The notes: generated by a model from the sequence alone, not told the origin. A stretch of DNA of 48,855 nucleotides from Verrucomicrobiota bacterium (GCA_020831625.1 JAFIGD010000038.1:1-48855); one strand, 5' to 3'; counted from the first letter of the stretch, positions 33,761-42,173 are shown. Numbers and translations: made by a program.

Positions 33761-34447
33761 CGTCACTTCTTCAAGCGAAATCAGCAACCCCACCGGGGTG
33801 TGACGTCCGGCGGAGCCCTCACTCCTGAAAAACATCCGGTAGAATTCGTTTTCCGCCAGACGGTCCGCCAAATCGACAAACGCCTCGTCGGTCATCATCA
33901 AGTCGGTGGACATTTCCGAAAAACTCACCACCTCATACGGCGGAGATGAACCGAAAAGCACCGAAGGCGTAAGCCGGATTCTCACCCGCGCGGGGTCCGC
34001 CCTCAACACCGAAAAATGAGTGCGCAACACGCTCCCCACCAAAGGCGCGTCGCGCCACTCATGCGGCAGCCTCGCCCTGGCGTTGCTCACCACCTGCGGC
34101 ACCGGGGTGCGGGTCACCGGAAAATTCGCGAAATCCCCGTCCATCAAATCCAGATGCTGCGGCTCATTTTGATTGTGCCGGAACCAGAAAACCACCCGGT
34201 GCGAGGGACGGTCCATCCGCTCAAACAACCGGGCCACCTGCTCATGGGTCTCTCCGTCCGCGATCACCATCACCTGATTCACCTCCGGATTCACCAACAC
34301 CCGGGGCCCCTGCGGCACAAACCGACGCACCTGCGCCTCGACTTCCGCCGGCTCCATTCCCTCAAACCGATAAATCCGCGTTTCCAATTCACCGCCGAAC
34401 AGAGGCGGGACAATTAAACAAATCAGCATTAAAATTGTTTTTTTCAT
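33752..34447 (-). CDS. Exported protein with a secretin-N-like segment
   Basis: A 231-residue protein with a signal peptide (MKKTILMLICLIVPPLFGG). Residues about 24-85 (RIYRFEGMEPAEVEAQVRRF, then VNPEVNQVMVIADGETHEQVARLFERMD) match the short beta-alpha-beta design of secretin N-domains in type II/III/IV pilus secretins. The remaining 145 residues do not form a secretin barrel and are unrecognised. Its start overlaps the stop of the upstream permease gene by four bases, so they form an operon. Function unknown. Confidence 0.6.
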   Translation of the reverse strand: MKKTILMLICLIVPPLFGGELETRIYRFEGMEPAEVEAQVRRFVPQGPRVLVNPEVNQVMVIADGETHEQVARLFERMDRPSHRVVFWFRHNQNEPQHLDLMDGDFANFPVTRTPVPQVVSNARARLPHEWRDAPLVGSVLRTHFSVLRADPARVRIRLTPSVLFGSSPPYEVVSFSEMSTDLMMTDEAFVDLADRLAENEFYRMFFRSEGSAGRHTPVGLLISLEEVTSE

Positions 34448-35430
34448 GATTTGGACCTCTGAACTTTTCCGTTGATCAGCACCGCCACCAGCGCCACGCC
34501 CGAAAGCATCTGCCAGAGAGGCACGTGTTCGCCGTGCAGGCAGGCGGCCTCAATCGGCGGCAGCACCGGCGCAATCACATCCAGCAGAAAACCCATCACC
34601 AATGAAAGCACCACCGCGCACCCCAGATAGGCGAACATTTCCTTTTTGCCGAGAATTTTGCCGATGGTCATATAGGTGGCCGCATTCGTGGCCGGCCCCG
34701 CCATCAGAAACACCACCACCGTTCCCGGCGAAAGACCCGCCGCCAGCATCGAGGCCGCCACCGGCAGCGAGGCAATGTCGCAGACATACAGCGGCGTGGC
34801 GATGGCGATCACCGCCAGTTTCGCCCAGACCCCGCTGCCGTAGGCCGAAAACTGATCCGGATCCACCAGCCCCGAGATCACCCCCGAGGCCAGAATCCCG
34901 AAAGCCAGCGGCACCGCGATATCCCCGGCAATGGTCACAAACCCGTGCCGGATCACCCGACGGGGCCAGGGCGGACGCGCCGCGCCGGTATCCTCCGGCT
35001 CCGCCTCCGCCACCGGCGTGTCCCGGAATAAATTCAACACCAGACCCACGATAATGCCCGACACAAACGCCGCCGCCATGTTGTACATCGCCATCCCCAG
35101 CCCCAGCAGCCCCATCGCCACCAAAAACCCGTCCACCCCCGTCTGCGGCGTGGACAGCAAAAACGCCCCCACCGCACCCTTCGACGCCCCGTGACGCCGC
35201 ATCCACGCCGCCACCGGAATCACTCCGCAACTGCACAGCGGCAGCGGCACCCCGAACAGCGCGCTTTTAAACACCGATGCCTTCCCCCGCTTCGCCAAAT
35301 GCTGCTTCACCCACCGCACCGGAAGCACCACCGACAACACCCCCGAAATCAAAAACCCCAGCAACAAATAAGGCGCCATCATCAACAGCGTCTCCCAGCA
35401 GCCCCACAAAATCGCGGTCAGAATTTCCAT
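34444..35430 (-). CDS. SO_0444-type permease (possible Cu/Zn efflux)
   Basis: A 328-residue membrane protein with eight or so helices. It shows the hallmark of the permease DUF318/SO_0444 group: FGVPLPLCSCGVIPVAAWMRRHGAS, with the paired cysteines in a helix break, then LLSTPQTGVDGFLVAMGLLG and VFLMAGPATNAATYMTIGK. Members are linked to metal or metalloid export (family knowledge); the substrate here is not shown. The GTG two codons earlier (35436) is a possible start. It is translationally coupled to the downstream secretin-N-like gene. Confidence 0.82.
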   Translation of the reverse strand: MEILTAILWGCWETLLMMAPYLLLGFLISGVLSVVLPVRWVKQHLAKRGKASVFKSALFGVPLPLCSCGVIPVAAWMRRHGASKGAVGAFLLSTPQTGVDGFLVAMGLLGLGMAMYNMAAAFVSGIIVGLVLNLFRDTPVAEAEPEDTGAARPPWPRRVIRHGFVTIAGDIAVPLAFGILASGVISGLVDPDQFSAYGSGVWAKLAVIAIATPLYVCDIASLPVAASMLAAGLSPGTVVVFLMAGPATNAATYMTIGKILGKKEMFAYLGCAVVLSLVMGFLLDVIAPVLPPIEAACLHGEHVPLWQMLSGVALVAVLINGKVQRSKS

Positions 35431-35495
35431 CGCCACACAATAAACACTCCACCCAGGACTTCAACCCGAATCCTTGGGAACCTATCACAAGCCCC

Positions 35496-35524
35496 TTGAC
35501 CTTGTCAGCCCATCAATGTTACAA
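35496..35524 (+). promoter_or_regulatory. Candidate promoter of abiEi copy 1
   Basis: TTGACC (35496-35501), 17-base spacer, TTACAA (35519-35524). The -10 element overlaps the left arm of the long inverted repeat, so a bound repressor would block it. A related TTGACT lies before copy 2 (40543-40548). Confidence 0.45.
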
Positions 35525-36181
35525 AACCTCTACACATTTTAATATGTGCAGAGGTTTTGTCATGAGCATACGATATCCGGCACCGAATACCACAGGCGAT
35601 AAAGTCAAACGCGTGTTTGAAACACACGGCGGTGTGCTGCGCTTTTCCGAGGCAGTGCGCCTCGGGGTGCGGCCCGGCACCCTGCGGGACATGGTGGAGG
35701 CGGATCAGCTCGAACAGCTTGCGCGGGGCCTGTATAAAGTCAAAAGCACCCCGGATCTGAGTGTGCCGGATTTGGTCATCGTGGCCGCCAAGATCCCCAA
35801 GGCGGTCATCTGCCTCGTATCGGCGCTGAGTTTTCACGAAATCACCACCCACTTTGCGCGGGGTGTTCAGATCCTCCTCCCGCGCGGCAGTCATCCACCC
35901 GTGCTCGATTACCCCCCGATTCAGGTGCACAGCGCCGTGCGGTCCGTGTATGAGCTTGGACATGAGGTCCATCTCATCGACGGGGTGAAGGTCACCGTCA
36001 CCGACCCTGAAAAAACCCTGGTGGATTGCGTCAAATTCCGTAATGAGCTTGGTACTGAGCTGGTCATCGAAGCTCTTCGGACCTACCGACAAAGCATGCA
36101 GATTCAGGTGGACAAGATGATGAACTATGCGAGAATTTGCCGTGTGGCCAAGGTCATGGGCTACTATTTGGACGGGATTCT
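35515..36181 (+). repeat. 667-bp direct repeat carrying abiEi, copy 1
   Basis: Corresponds base for base to 40560-41226 (constant offset 5045). The only differences I find are a few bases in the operator loop and in the first 30 codons; the rest reads identical. The right edge is exactly at the abiEi/abiEii junction, where the two copies diverge. Confidence 0.95.
35521..35560. promoter_or_regulatory. Long inverted-repeat operator, copy 1
   Basis: ACAAAACCTCT (35521-35531) pairs with AGAGGTTTTGT (35550-35560), and CACAT pairs with ATGTG inside, with one mismatch and a six-base loop. It ends one base before the abiEi ATG. AbiEi antitoxins are known to repress their own promoter by binding inverted repeats, so this is very probably its operator. 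Confidence 0.8.
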
Positions 36182-36185
36182 TTGA
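35562..36185 (+). CDS. abiEi: AbiEi antitoxin, copy 1
   Basis: A 207-residue antitoxin/autorepressor of the type IV AbiE system. A winged helix is at residues about 12-60 (KVKRVFETHGGVLRFSEAVR, then LRDMVEADQLEQLARGLYKV). The C-terminal domain contains SALSFHEITTH and VTVTDPEKTLVDCVKFRNELG. It differs from copy 2 only at Tyr5/Cys and Ala7/Glu. Its TGA overlaps a TTG that begins a short AbiEii remnant, so this copy has lost a working partner toxin. It could still repress both operators and may neutralise the toxin from copy 2. Confidence 0.9.
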   Translation: MSIRYPAPNTTGDKVKRVFETHGGVLRFSEAVRLGVRPGTLRDMVEADQLEQLARGLYKVKSTPDLSVPDLVIVAAKIPKAVICLVSALSFHEITTHFARGVQILLPRGSHPPVLDYPPIQVHSAVRSVYELGHEVHLIDGVKVTVTDPEKTLVDCVKFRNELGTELVIEALRTYRQSMQIQVDKMMNYARICRVAKVMGYYLDGIL

Positions 36186-36298
36186 AGAGTAGAGAACATC
36201 CAGTCAACCTTCCGGCCTCGATTCGGCAAAAGCTCCTGAATCAGGCGGAAACAAGGCCTTCTCTGAAACCGGCCCACAAAAAGTCAGAGATGATCTGA
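36182..36298 (+). pseudogene. AbiEii toxin remnant (N-terminal fragment)
   Basis: A 38-codon frame starting with TTG in a TTGA overlap with abiEi copy 1. It reads LKSREHPVNLPASIRQKLLN, then QAE before it becomes unrecognisable and stops at TGA 36296-36298. The NLPASIRQKLLNQAE part aligns with NLSASIKQRLLNHARAE at the start of the intact AbiEii at 41227, about 60 percent identical in DNA by eye. The nucleotidyltransferase core is missing, so no toxin activity is expected. The sequence from 36299 to 36370 holds nothing I recognise. Confidence 0.75.
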
Positions 36299-36370
36299 AA
36301 ATCCAAATTTCACCATTTCCCGCTTGCCGAAACAATTCTGATCAGCATGATGCGGGTTAAAGGAGCACTC

Positions 36371-36634
36371 ATGGCGGTTTGGCTGACACGATCTGGAAAA
36401 TACTGCGAACACGACAAAAACCAGGCGAAAGGCTACACCGTCTACAACAGCGACAAAGGTCGGGACGGCGGCATCGACCTGCTGGCCGCCCCCGGAAACC
36501 TCGGTTTCGGCGAACCCCGCATCTGCGTGCAGGTTAAAACCTTCATCAACGAATTTCTGGAACACTATGACAAAATGCCCGAAGACATCCGCACCGATGT
36601 GCCGCTGAAACGGGCTTGGGTTGTGGTGGAGTAA
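36371..36634 (+). pseudogene. Mosaic Mrr-like nuclease remnant
   Basis: An 87-codon frame with a good ribosome site (AAAGGAG seven bases before ATG 36371). It joins three pieces that normally lie far apart or in different proteins: MAVWLTRSGKYCEHDKN, like the first residues of Mrr-type restriction proteins; GRDGGIDLLAAPGNLGF, then RICVQVKT, which is the D-x-n-QxK core of an Mrr catalytic domain; and EFLEHYDKMPEDIR, then PLKRAWVVVE, which resembles a protein C-terminus from another gene. Much of the normal Mrr length (about 300 residues) is absent. It may be a decayed fusion, though a small active protein cannot be excluded. Confidence 0.6.
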
Positions 36635-36651
36635 TCAATAGAAGGATTTTT

Positions 36652-37698
36652 ATGCGACTTTTTAAAAAAAACACCATTGAATGTAAGTTAGATATTTTTC
36701 AAAACATACCAGTTGATATAACATATTTTAATAAACCAGTTCTAGACGAAATAACAAATAATGGATTAAAATGTTCTTATATCGACATTCTTAGATCAGC
36801 CTCAATACACTATCAGGGCAAACATCGAAGTTTTCCAATTAGAATTGCACATGCTCATCTGGATCTTGATGGATCACTAAACAACTCATTAGATAATTTT
36901 GTTTTTAATCAAAATGAAAGGCACGAAATGCAAAAGCTTTCAACGGAAATATTTGCACTCGGCCTGGCTATTGAGGCATCAGTAAAACTTTTTTCTGTAA
37001 CCAGAAATTCCATCAGCATCATAGATGAAACTCGAAAGAGATGTGATTTTGTTATACAGAAAAACGGAATTCGTATTGTAGCTGAAGCTAAAGGAAGAAA
37101 AAATCACCCTAAAAGTTCATATAAAGATATTTTCATGAAAAAAGCCGAGTACGGCAATAACATACCGAAGTATGGATTCGTAACTCATATTCCCAGAAAC
37201 GGAAGTCCAGTTTCATTAAACATAATTGACCCACCTGACTTCAGAATAAATCTTACAAAACACGAAATTATAAAGAATATTCTATACTATTATTCTAGGT
37301 GCTCTTATCTTTCAGGTTTTCACCGATTAGGTGATTTGTTACTTAAAAGAATGATTAGAATAAATTCTGATGAAGATATGATGAACTATAATATGAGACC
37401 TCTTGATTTTGGAAATATTCTAAAACTTGGACACTCGTATCAGGTGACTCTATCAAACTACGCAAATGTTTTAAACTTTTTTCAACCTGTTAATCCGAAA
37501 TTTGGCATGAATCTAAAATATAGAAACGGCGTGATTCAGTTTTCTCTTACCAATGAATTATTATCGATACTTGAAAATCAGGATTATTTCAGATTACTTG
37601 AGAAGAAGGTGCATGACGAAACGCACCAAGAAAACTTTTCTATATATGACGATGGAACTTCTATGATATTTATACCTTCCGGAAATCCTGATATATAA
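36652..37698 (+). CDS. AT-rich gene: probable PD-(D/E)XK nuclease-like protein
   Basis: A 348-residue protein of no family I know. Around residues 138-158 it has RKRCDFVIQ, then IRIVAEAKGRK, the D-(x)n-ExK pattern of PD-(D/E)XK nucleases; the preceding helix (ALGLAIEASVKLFS) carries a Glu where these folds often have one. The rest is alpha-beta with no signal peptide or membrane helix. AGAAGGA five bases upstream is a strong ribosome site. The gene is far richer in A+T than the flanking genes (Asn, Ile and Lys abundant), a sign of transfer. It is followed by the DUF2971 gene in the same AT-rich block, which suggests joint acquisition and a defence role (inference). Confidence 0.65.
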   Translation: MRLFKKNTIECKLDIFQNIPVDITYFNKPVLDEITNNGLKCSYIDILRSASIHYQGKHRSFPIRIAHAHLDLDGSLNNSLDNFVFNQNERHEMQKLSTEIFALGLAIEASVKLFSVTRNSISIIDETRKRCDFVIQKNGIRIVAEAKGRKNHPKSSYKDIFMKKAEYGNNIPKYGFVTHIPRNGSPVSLNIIDPPDFRINLTKHEIIKNILYYYSRCSYLSGFHRLGDLLLKRMIRINSDEDMMNYNMRPLDFGNILKLGHSYQVTLSNYANVLNFFQPVNPKFGMNLKYRNGVIQFSLTNELLSILENQDYFRLLEKKVHDETHQENFSIYDDGTSMIFIPSGNPDI

Positions 37699-37757
37699 TA
37701 TTGAACAATTTAATTACAACTATTAATGTATATTTCAGCCAAGAGGTAAGGATATAA

Positions 37758-38528
37758 ATGAAGCCAAATATTTTATATAAATACATGAAGCTAAAACGCG
37801 GCCTTGATGTTCTAAAAACATCAAAGATTTATTTCCCAAAACCAACTGAATTAAACGATCCTTTTGATAGCAAAATTCCAGTCCATGATGACATTCCGGT
37901 TGATCAGTTTATTTCAGCAACATTCAAAGAATGTATAGCTCTCGGGCAAACATGGAGTGAAATTAAAAAATTAATTGACTCTTGTGTCGACGATACAGGG
38001 CAGTATATAGTTAAAACAAAAGAGAATAATAAAAAACTATACCATAAATTTACTAGCGAAAACAATAATGCAGGTATTTTGTCACTAACGGAAGATCCGT
38101 TTTCGTTATTGATGTGGGCTCATTACGCTGAAAATCACAATGGTATTTGTTTAGGTTTTGATGCCAAAAGTGGTTTTTTAGCTGAATATGATGTATTAGG
38201 AAAAGTTCTATATTCCGACATCCTACCACATGCTTCATTTGGTGAAATTCTTAAACGTGATGGAAGCTTAACGAATAAAATATTTTTTACTAAATATAAG
38301 GATTGGTCCTATGAAAAAGAATGGAGACTAATGGCGAATAGAGGAGGAATGTCACATATCATACCATCTGGAATTTCTGAAGTATATATAGGTTTAGGTG
38401 TAAGTAAAGAACAATGTGACAATGTTTTAAAAATTTGTTCTGCATTAAAGATAAAGCCTACTGTTTATAAATGCAAAACCTGCAACGGAAAATTTTCACT
38501 TATTACTGAACAATTAAATTATGAATAA
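37758..38528 (+). CDS. AT-rich gene: DUF2971-family protein
   Basis: A 256-residue protein matching the DUF2971 pattern: [20 protein letters not shown], then [16 protein letters not shown], then [28 protein letters not shown], and [14 protein letters not shown]. The biochemical activity of the family is not established, though members are often found in bacterial defence islands. Base composition is as AT-rich as the preceding gene. Its last eight bases overlap the start of hsdM, so it is coupled to a gene of very different composition. Confidence 0.82.
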   Translation: MKPNILYKYMKLKRGLDVLKTSKIYFPKPTELNDPFDSKIPVHDDIPVDQFISATFKECIALGQTWSEIKKLIDSCVDDTGQYIVKTKENNKKLYHKFTSENNNAGILSLTEDPFSLLMWAHYAENHNGICLGFDAKSGFLAEYDVLGKVLYSDILPHASFGEILKRDGSLTNKIFFTKYKDWSYEKEWRLMANRGGMSHIIPSGISEVYIGLGVSKEQCDNVLKICSALKIKPTVYKCKTCNGKFSLITEQLNYE

Positions 38529-40491
38529 TTCTTTCTCCGAAACCGCCGCCTTTATCTGGTCTGTCGCTGATTTGCTTCGCGGGGACTTCAAGCAGTCCCA
38601 GTATGGGCGGATTATTTTGCCGTTTACCTTGTTGCGGCGCTTGGAGTGTGTGCTGGAGCCGACGCGAACGAAGGTGTACGCGGAGAGAGTGACGCACCGG
38701 AAGACGCCGGAGGAGATGCGGGAGAAGATCCTGCTGCGGGCTTCGGGATTGAGCTTTTACAATGCGTCGGAATTGACGCTGTCCACCCTGTCGAGCAACC
38801 AGGTTCTTGAGGATTTGGACAGCATGGTGCAGGGCTTCAGCCGCGAGGCCCGGGAGATCTTCGAACAGTTCAAGTTTACGGAATTCTGCCAGCAACTGGC
38901 GGACGCAAACCTGCTCTTTCTGGTGGTGGAGAAGTTCGCCTCCATGGATTTGAGTCCCGGGGCCCTGGACAACCACACCATGGGGCTGGTGTTCGAGGAG
39001 CTGATCCGCCGCTTCGCGGAATCCTCCAACGAAACCGCCGGGGAGCACTTCACCCCGCGCGACGTGGTGCGGCTGACCACCGCCCTGGTGTTCACCGAGG
39101 ACGACGAGGCCCTGACCCGCTCCGGCACCGTGCGCTCCCTCTACGACCCCACCGCCGGCACCGGGGGCTTTCTCTCCTCCGGCATGGAGTATGTGCACGA
39201 ACTCAATCCCCGCGCCCGCATTGTGCCCTTCGGTCAGGAACTCAACCCGGAGTCCTACGCCATCTGCAAGGCGGACATGCTGATCAAGGGGCAGGACGTG
39301 CGAAACATCCATCTGGGCAACACCCTGTCCGAGGACAAACTCGCGGGGCAGCGCTTCGACTACATGCTCTCCAATCCCCCCTTCGGCGTGGACTGGAAGA
39401 AGGTGGAGAAGAAAATCAAGGAGGAGCAGAAGGTCAAAGGCTACGCCGGGCGTTTCGGGCCGGGTCTGCCGCGGGTGTCGGACGGCTCCCTGCTCTTTCT
39501 GCTGCATCTGGTGTCGAAACTGCGCGATCCCGCCGAGGGCGGCTCCCGCATCGGCATTATTCTCAACGGCTCCCCGCTCTTCACCGGCGGCGCGGGCAGC
39601 GGCGAATCGGAAATCCGCCGCTTTCTACTGGAGGCCGACCTGCTGGAGTGCATTGTCGCCCTGCCCACCGACATGTTTTACAACACCGGCATCAGCACCT
39701 ACATCTGGGTGCTCAACAACCACAAGCCCAAGGCCCGCAAAGGCAGGGTGCAGCTCATCAACGCCGCCGAGATGTACGGCAAAATGCGGAAGTCCCTTGG
39801 ATCCAAACGCAAGCAGCTTGAGGAGGAACACGCGGCGGAGATCGTGCGCCTCTACGGGAATTTCGAGGAAAGCCCCGTCAGCAAAATCTTCGACAGCACC
39901 GACTTCGGCTATCGCCGCGTGACCGTTGAGCGCCCCTTGCAGCTCAGCTTCTATCCCCGGGACCCCGCCCGCGTCGCGGCCCTCTTGGAGGACAAGGCCT
40001 TCCAGAAAGCCACCGTCAGCGACCGCAGCACCTTGGTCAAGGCGCTGGACGCCTTCAAACAGGACAAAATACCCTCCCGCAAGACCTTTGCAAAGCAGTT
40101 GCGAACGAACGGATACAAGCCGGGGGCCGCCATGATGAAAGTCCTGCAGAAGCATCTCGCCGAACACGACGAGGAGGCGGAAATCTGCACCGACGCCAAG
40201 GGCCATCCCGAAGCCAACAGCGACCTGCGTGACAACGAGAACGTGCCGCTCAAGGAATCCGTTCAGGACTATTTCGAGCGCGAGGTCTTGCCCCACGTGC
40301 CCAAGGCCTGGATCGACGAAAGCAAACGCGACGGAAAAGACGGCCTGCCCGGCATCGTCGGCTACGAAATCCCCTTCAACCGCCACTTCTACCACTACGT
40401 CCCCCCGCGCCCCCTAGAGGAGATCGACCGCGACCTCGCCACCGTCAGCGGCGAAATCATGGAACTGCTGACCGAGCTGAGCGGGGTTTAA
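38521..40491 (+). CDS. hsdM: Type I restriction-modification DNA methyltransferase subunit
   Basis: A 656-residue HsdM. The N-terminal helical domain ([20 protein letters not shown]) is followed by the N6-adenine methylase core: SAM motif DPTAGTGGF (209-217), catalytic NPPF (285-288), and [12 protein letters not shown] before it. The C-terminal ~200 residues include a helical segment like those that contact HsdS. The gene is full length, but no hsdS or hsdR lies between it and abiEi copy 2 or elsewhere in the window. It needs a specificity subunit from elsewhere, or is orphaned. GC content returns to the host level within a few codons of its start. Confidence 0.93.
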   Translation: MNNSFSETAAFIWSVADLLRGDFKQSQYGRIILPFTLLRRLECVLEPTRTKVYAERVTHRKTPEEMREKILLRASGLSFYNASELTLSTLSSNQVLEDLDSMVQGFSREAREIFEQFKFTEFCQQLADANLLFLVVEKFASMDLSPGALDNHTMGLVFEELIRRFAESSNETAGEHFTPRDVVRLTTALVFTEDDEALTRSGTVRSLYDPTAGTGGFLSSGMEYVHELNPRARIVPFGQELNPESYAICKADMLIKGQDVRNIHLGNTLSEDKLAGQRFDYMLSNPPFGVDWKKVEKKIKEEQKVKGYAGRFGPGLPRVSDGSLLFLLHLVSKLRDPAEGGSRIGIILNGSPLFTGGAGSGESEIRRFLLEADLLECIVALPTDMFYNTGISTYIWVLNNHKPKARKGRVQLINAAEMYGKMRKSLGSKRKQLEEEHAAEIVRLYGNFEESPVSKIFDSTDFGYRRVTVERPLQLSFYPRDPARVAALLEDKAFQKATVSDRSTLVKALDAFKQDKIPSRKTFAKQLRTNGYKPGAAMMKVLQKHLAEHDEEAEICTDAKGHPEANSDLRDNENVPLKESVQDYFEREVLPHVPKAWIDESKRDGKDGLPGIVGYEIPFNRHFYHYVPPRPLEEIDRDLATVSGEIMELLTELSGV

Positions 40492-40492
40492 T

Positions 40493-40507
40493 ACAAAACC
40501 TATGCAC
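40493..40507. promoter_or_regulatory. Half-site resembling the AbiEi operator arm
   Basis: ACAAAACCTATGCAC matches 13 of 15 bases of the left operator arm ACAAAACCTCTACAC. It begins inside the hsdM stop context, 70 bases before the full operator of copy 2. It may be a remnant of an older operator. Confidence 0.35.
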
Positions 40508-40559
40508 TTATTGATAATTGCATGGGAAATGTGACATCTTTCTTGACTTCTCACGCCCG

Positions 40560-41226
40560 AATGTTACAAAACCTCTACACACTTGAACATGTGCAGAGGT
40601 TTTGTCATGAGCATACGATGTCCGGAACCGAATACCACAGGCGATAAAGTCAAACGCGTGTTTGAAACACACGGCGGCGTGCTGCGCTTTTCCGAGGCAG
40701 TGCGCCTCGGGGTGCGGCCCGGCACCCTGCGGGACATGGTGGAGGCGGATCAGCTCGAACAGCTTGCGCGGGGCCTGTATAAAGTCAAAAGCACCCCGGA
40801 TCTGAGTGTGCCGGATTTGGTCATCGTGGCCGCCAAGATCCCCAAGGCGGTCATCTGCCTCGTATCGGCGCTGAGTTTTCACGAAATCACCACCCACTTT
40901 GCGCGGGGTGTTCAGATCCTCCTCCCGCGCGGCAGTCATCCACCCGTGCTCGATTACCCCCCGATTCAGGTGCACAGCGCCGTGCGGTCCGTGTATGAGC
41001 TTGGACATGAGGTCCATCTCATCGACGGGGTGAAGGTCACCGTCACCGACCCTGAAAAAACCCTGGTGGATTGCGTCAAATTCCGTAATGAGCTTGGTAC
41101 TGAGCTGGTCATCGAAGCTCTTCGGACCTACCGACAAAGCATGCAGATTCAGGTGGACAAGATGATGAACTATGCGAGAATTTGCCGTGTGGCCAAGGTC
41201 ATGGGCTACTATTTGGACGGGATTCT
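40560..41226 (+). repeat. 667-bp direct repeat carrying abiEi, copy 2
   Basis: Counterpart of 35515-36181. Same order: promoter end, inverted-repeat operator, abiEi. Divergence begins at the toxin start codon (ATGA here, TTGA in copy 1). Confidence 0.95.
40566..40605. promoter_or_regulatory. Long inverted-repeat operator, copy 2
   Basis: ACAAAACCTCT (40566-40576) and AGAGGTTTTGT (40595-40605) with an inner CACA/TGTG pairing. The loop differs from copy 1 but the 11-base arms are identical, indicating selection on the arms or a very recent copy. Confidence 0.8.
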
Positions 41227-41230
41227 ATGA
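40607..41230 (+). CDS. abiEi: AbiEi antitoxin, copy 2
   Basis: A 207-residue antitoxin, identical to copy 1 except Cys5 and Glu7. It forms a working type IV toxin-antitoxin operon with the AbiEii gene that begins inside its stop codon (ATGA). The winged helix binds the operator just upstream; the C-terminal domain is the part expected to counter the toxin. Copy 1, 5 kb upstream, would have the same DNA specificity. Confidence 0.93.
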   Translation: MSIRCPEPNTTGDKVKRVFETHGGVLRFSEAVRLGVRPGTLRDMVEADQLEQLARGLYKVKSTPDLSVPDLVIVAAKIPKAVICLVSALSFHEITTHFARGVQILLPRGSHPPVLDYPPIQVHSAVRSVYELGHEVHLIDGVKVTVTDPEKTLVDCVKFRNELGTELVIEALRTYRQSMQIQVDKMMNYARICRVAKVMGYYLDGIL

Positions 41231-42168
41231 TGAAAAATCTTTCCGCCTCCATAAAACAGCGCCTCTTAAACCACGCGAGGGCGGAGGGACTCCAATTTGA
41301 CGAAGTTCTGAAAAACTTTGGCATTGAGCGTGTCCTGTACCGGCTTTCCATTTCCGAGCACGCCAGTCGTTTTGTTCTCAAGGGAGCCCAGATTTTTAGA
41401 GTTTGGGGCGGCAATGACTTTCGCCCAACCCGGGATGTGGATCTGCTGGGGTATACCTCCAACCGGTTGGAGAATTTGACCCAGATTATCCATTCTCTTT
41501 TCATTGAGCCTGCAGAGGATGGTTTGCGGCTTGACCCGACGACACTGCAAGCCGAGCGGATCAAAGAGGATGCGGACTACCAAGGCGTTCGGATTACCTT
41601 TCACATATATCTGGATCGGGCACGCATCCCGATACAGATCGATATAGGGTTCGATGATATTGTCACTCCGGAGCCGGAAGAGATCAGCTTCCCTTCCATG
41701 TTGGGCTTTCCCGAAGCACGGTTGAGAGGATATACTCCTCAAACCGTCATTGCGGAAAAGCTCGAAGCCATGGTGCTTCTCGGGGAACGCAACAGCCGAA
41801 TGAAGGATTTTTATGATATCCTGCTGCTTTCCCGAACGCAGCAATTCTCTTTCGAGATGCTGTGTGCAGCCGTGAGAAGAACCTTTCACCATCGAAACCA
41901 GGTTTTTCCCGTGGGATTCCCCGTTCTTCTAAATCCTGATCATCCTGCCATTCCGGCAAAACAGATACAATGGGCCGCATTTCTGCGCAAAAATCAGATT
42001 GCCAACGTCCCGGAGGATTTCAAACAAGTTTGCGGCGAGCTTGAACGGTTTCTTGCCCCGGTCTTGCAGCCCGGTCAACAAACCGCTAATCGCCAATGGA
42101 TCCCTGCAGAAGGCTGGATTCCATATCACGAAACCATTGCTTTTGAAGGGCAACCTGCTAGCGAATAA
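41227..42168 (+). CDS. abiEii: AbiEii nucleotidyltransferase toxin
   Basis: A 313-residue toxin of the AbiE type IV system, a DNA-polymerase-beta-like nucleotidyltransferase that halts growth during phage infection. Seen motifs: LKGAQIFRVWGG, then RPTRDVDLLGY (the Asp pair of the active site), QIDIGFDDIVTPEP with a further Asp, and EKLEAMVLLGERNSRMKDFYD (Lys and Asp of later motifs). It starts in an ATGA overlap with abiEi; a second ATG follows at once. The length and all motifs are intact, unlike the remnant at 36182. Its N-terminal DNA differs clearly from that remnant although the two antitoxins are nearly identical. Confidence 0.93.
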   Translation: MMKNLSASIKQRLLNHARAEGLQFDEVLKNFGIERVLYRLSISEHASRFVLKGAQIFRVWGGNDFRPTRDVDLLGYTSNRLENLTQIIHSLFIEPAEDGLRLDPTTLQAERIKEDADYQGVRITFHIYLDRARIPIQIDIGFDDIVTPEPEEISFPSMLGFPEARLRGYTPQTVIAEKLEAMVLLGERNSRMKDFYDILLLSRTQQFSFEMLCAAVRRTFHHRNQVFPVGFPVLLNPDHPAIPAKQIQWAAFLRKNQIANVPEDFKQVCGELERFLAPVLQPGQQTANRQWIPAEGWIPYHETIAFEGQPASE

Positions 42169-42173
42169 TCCCT

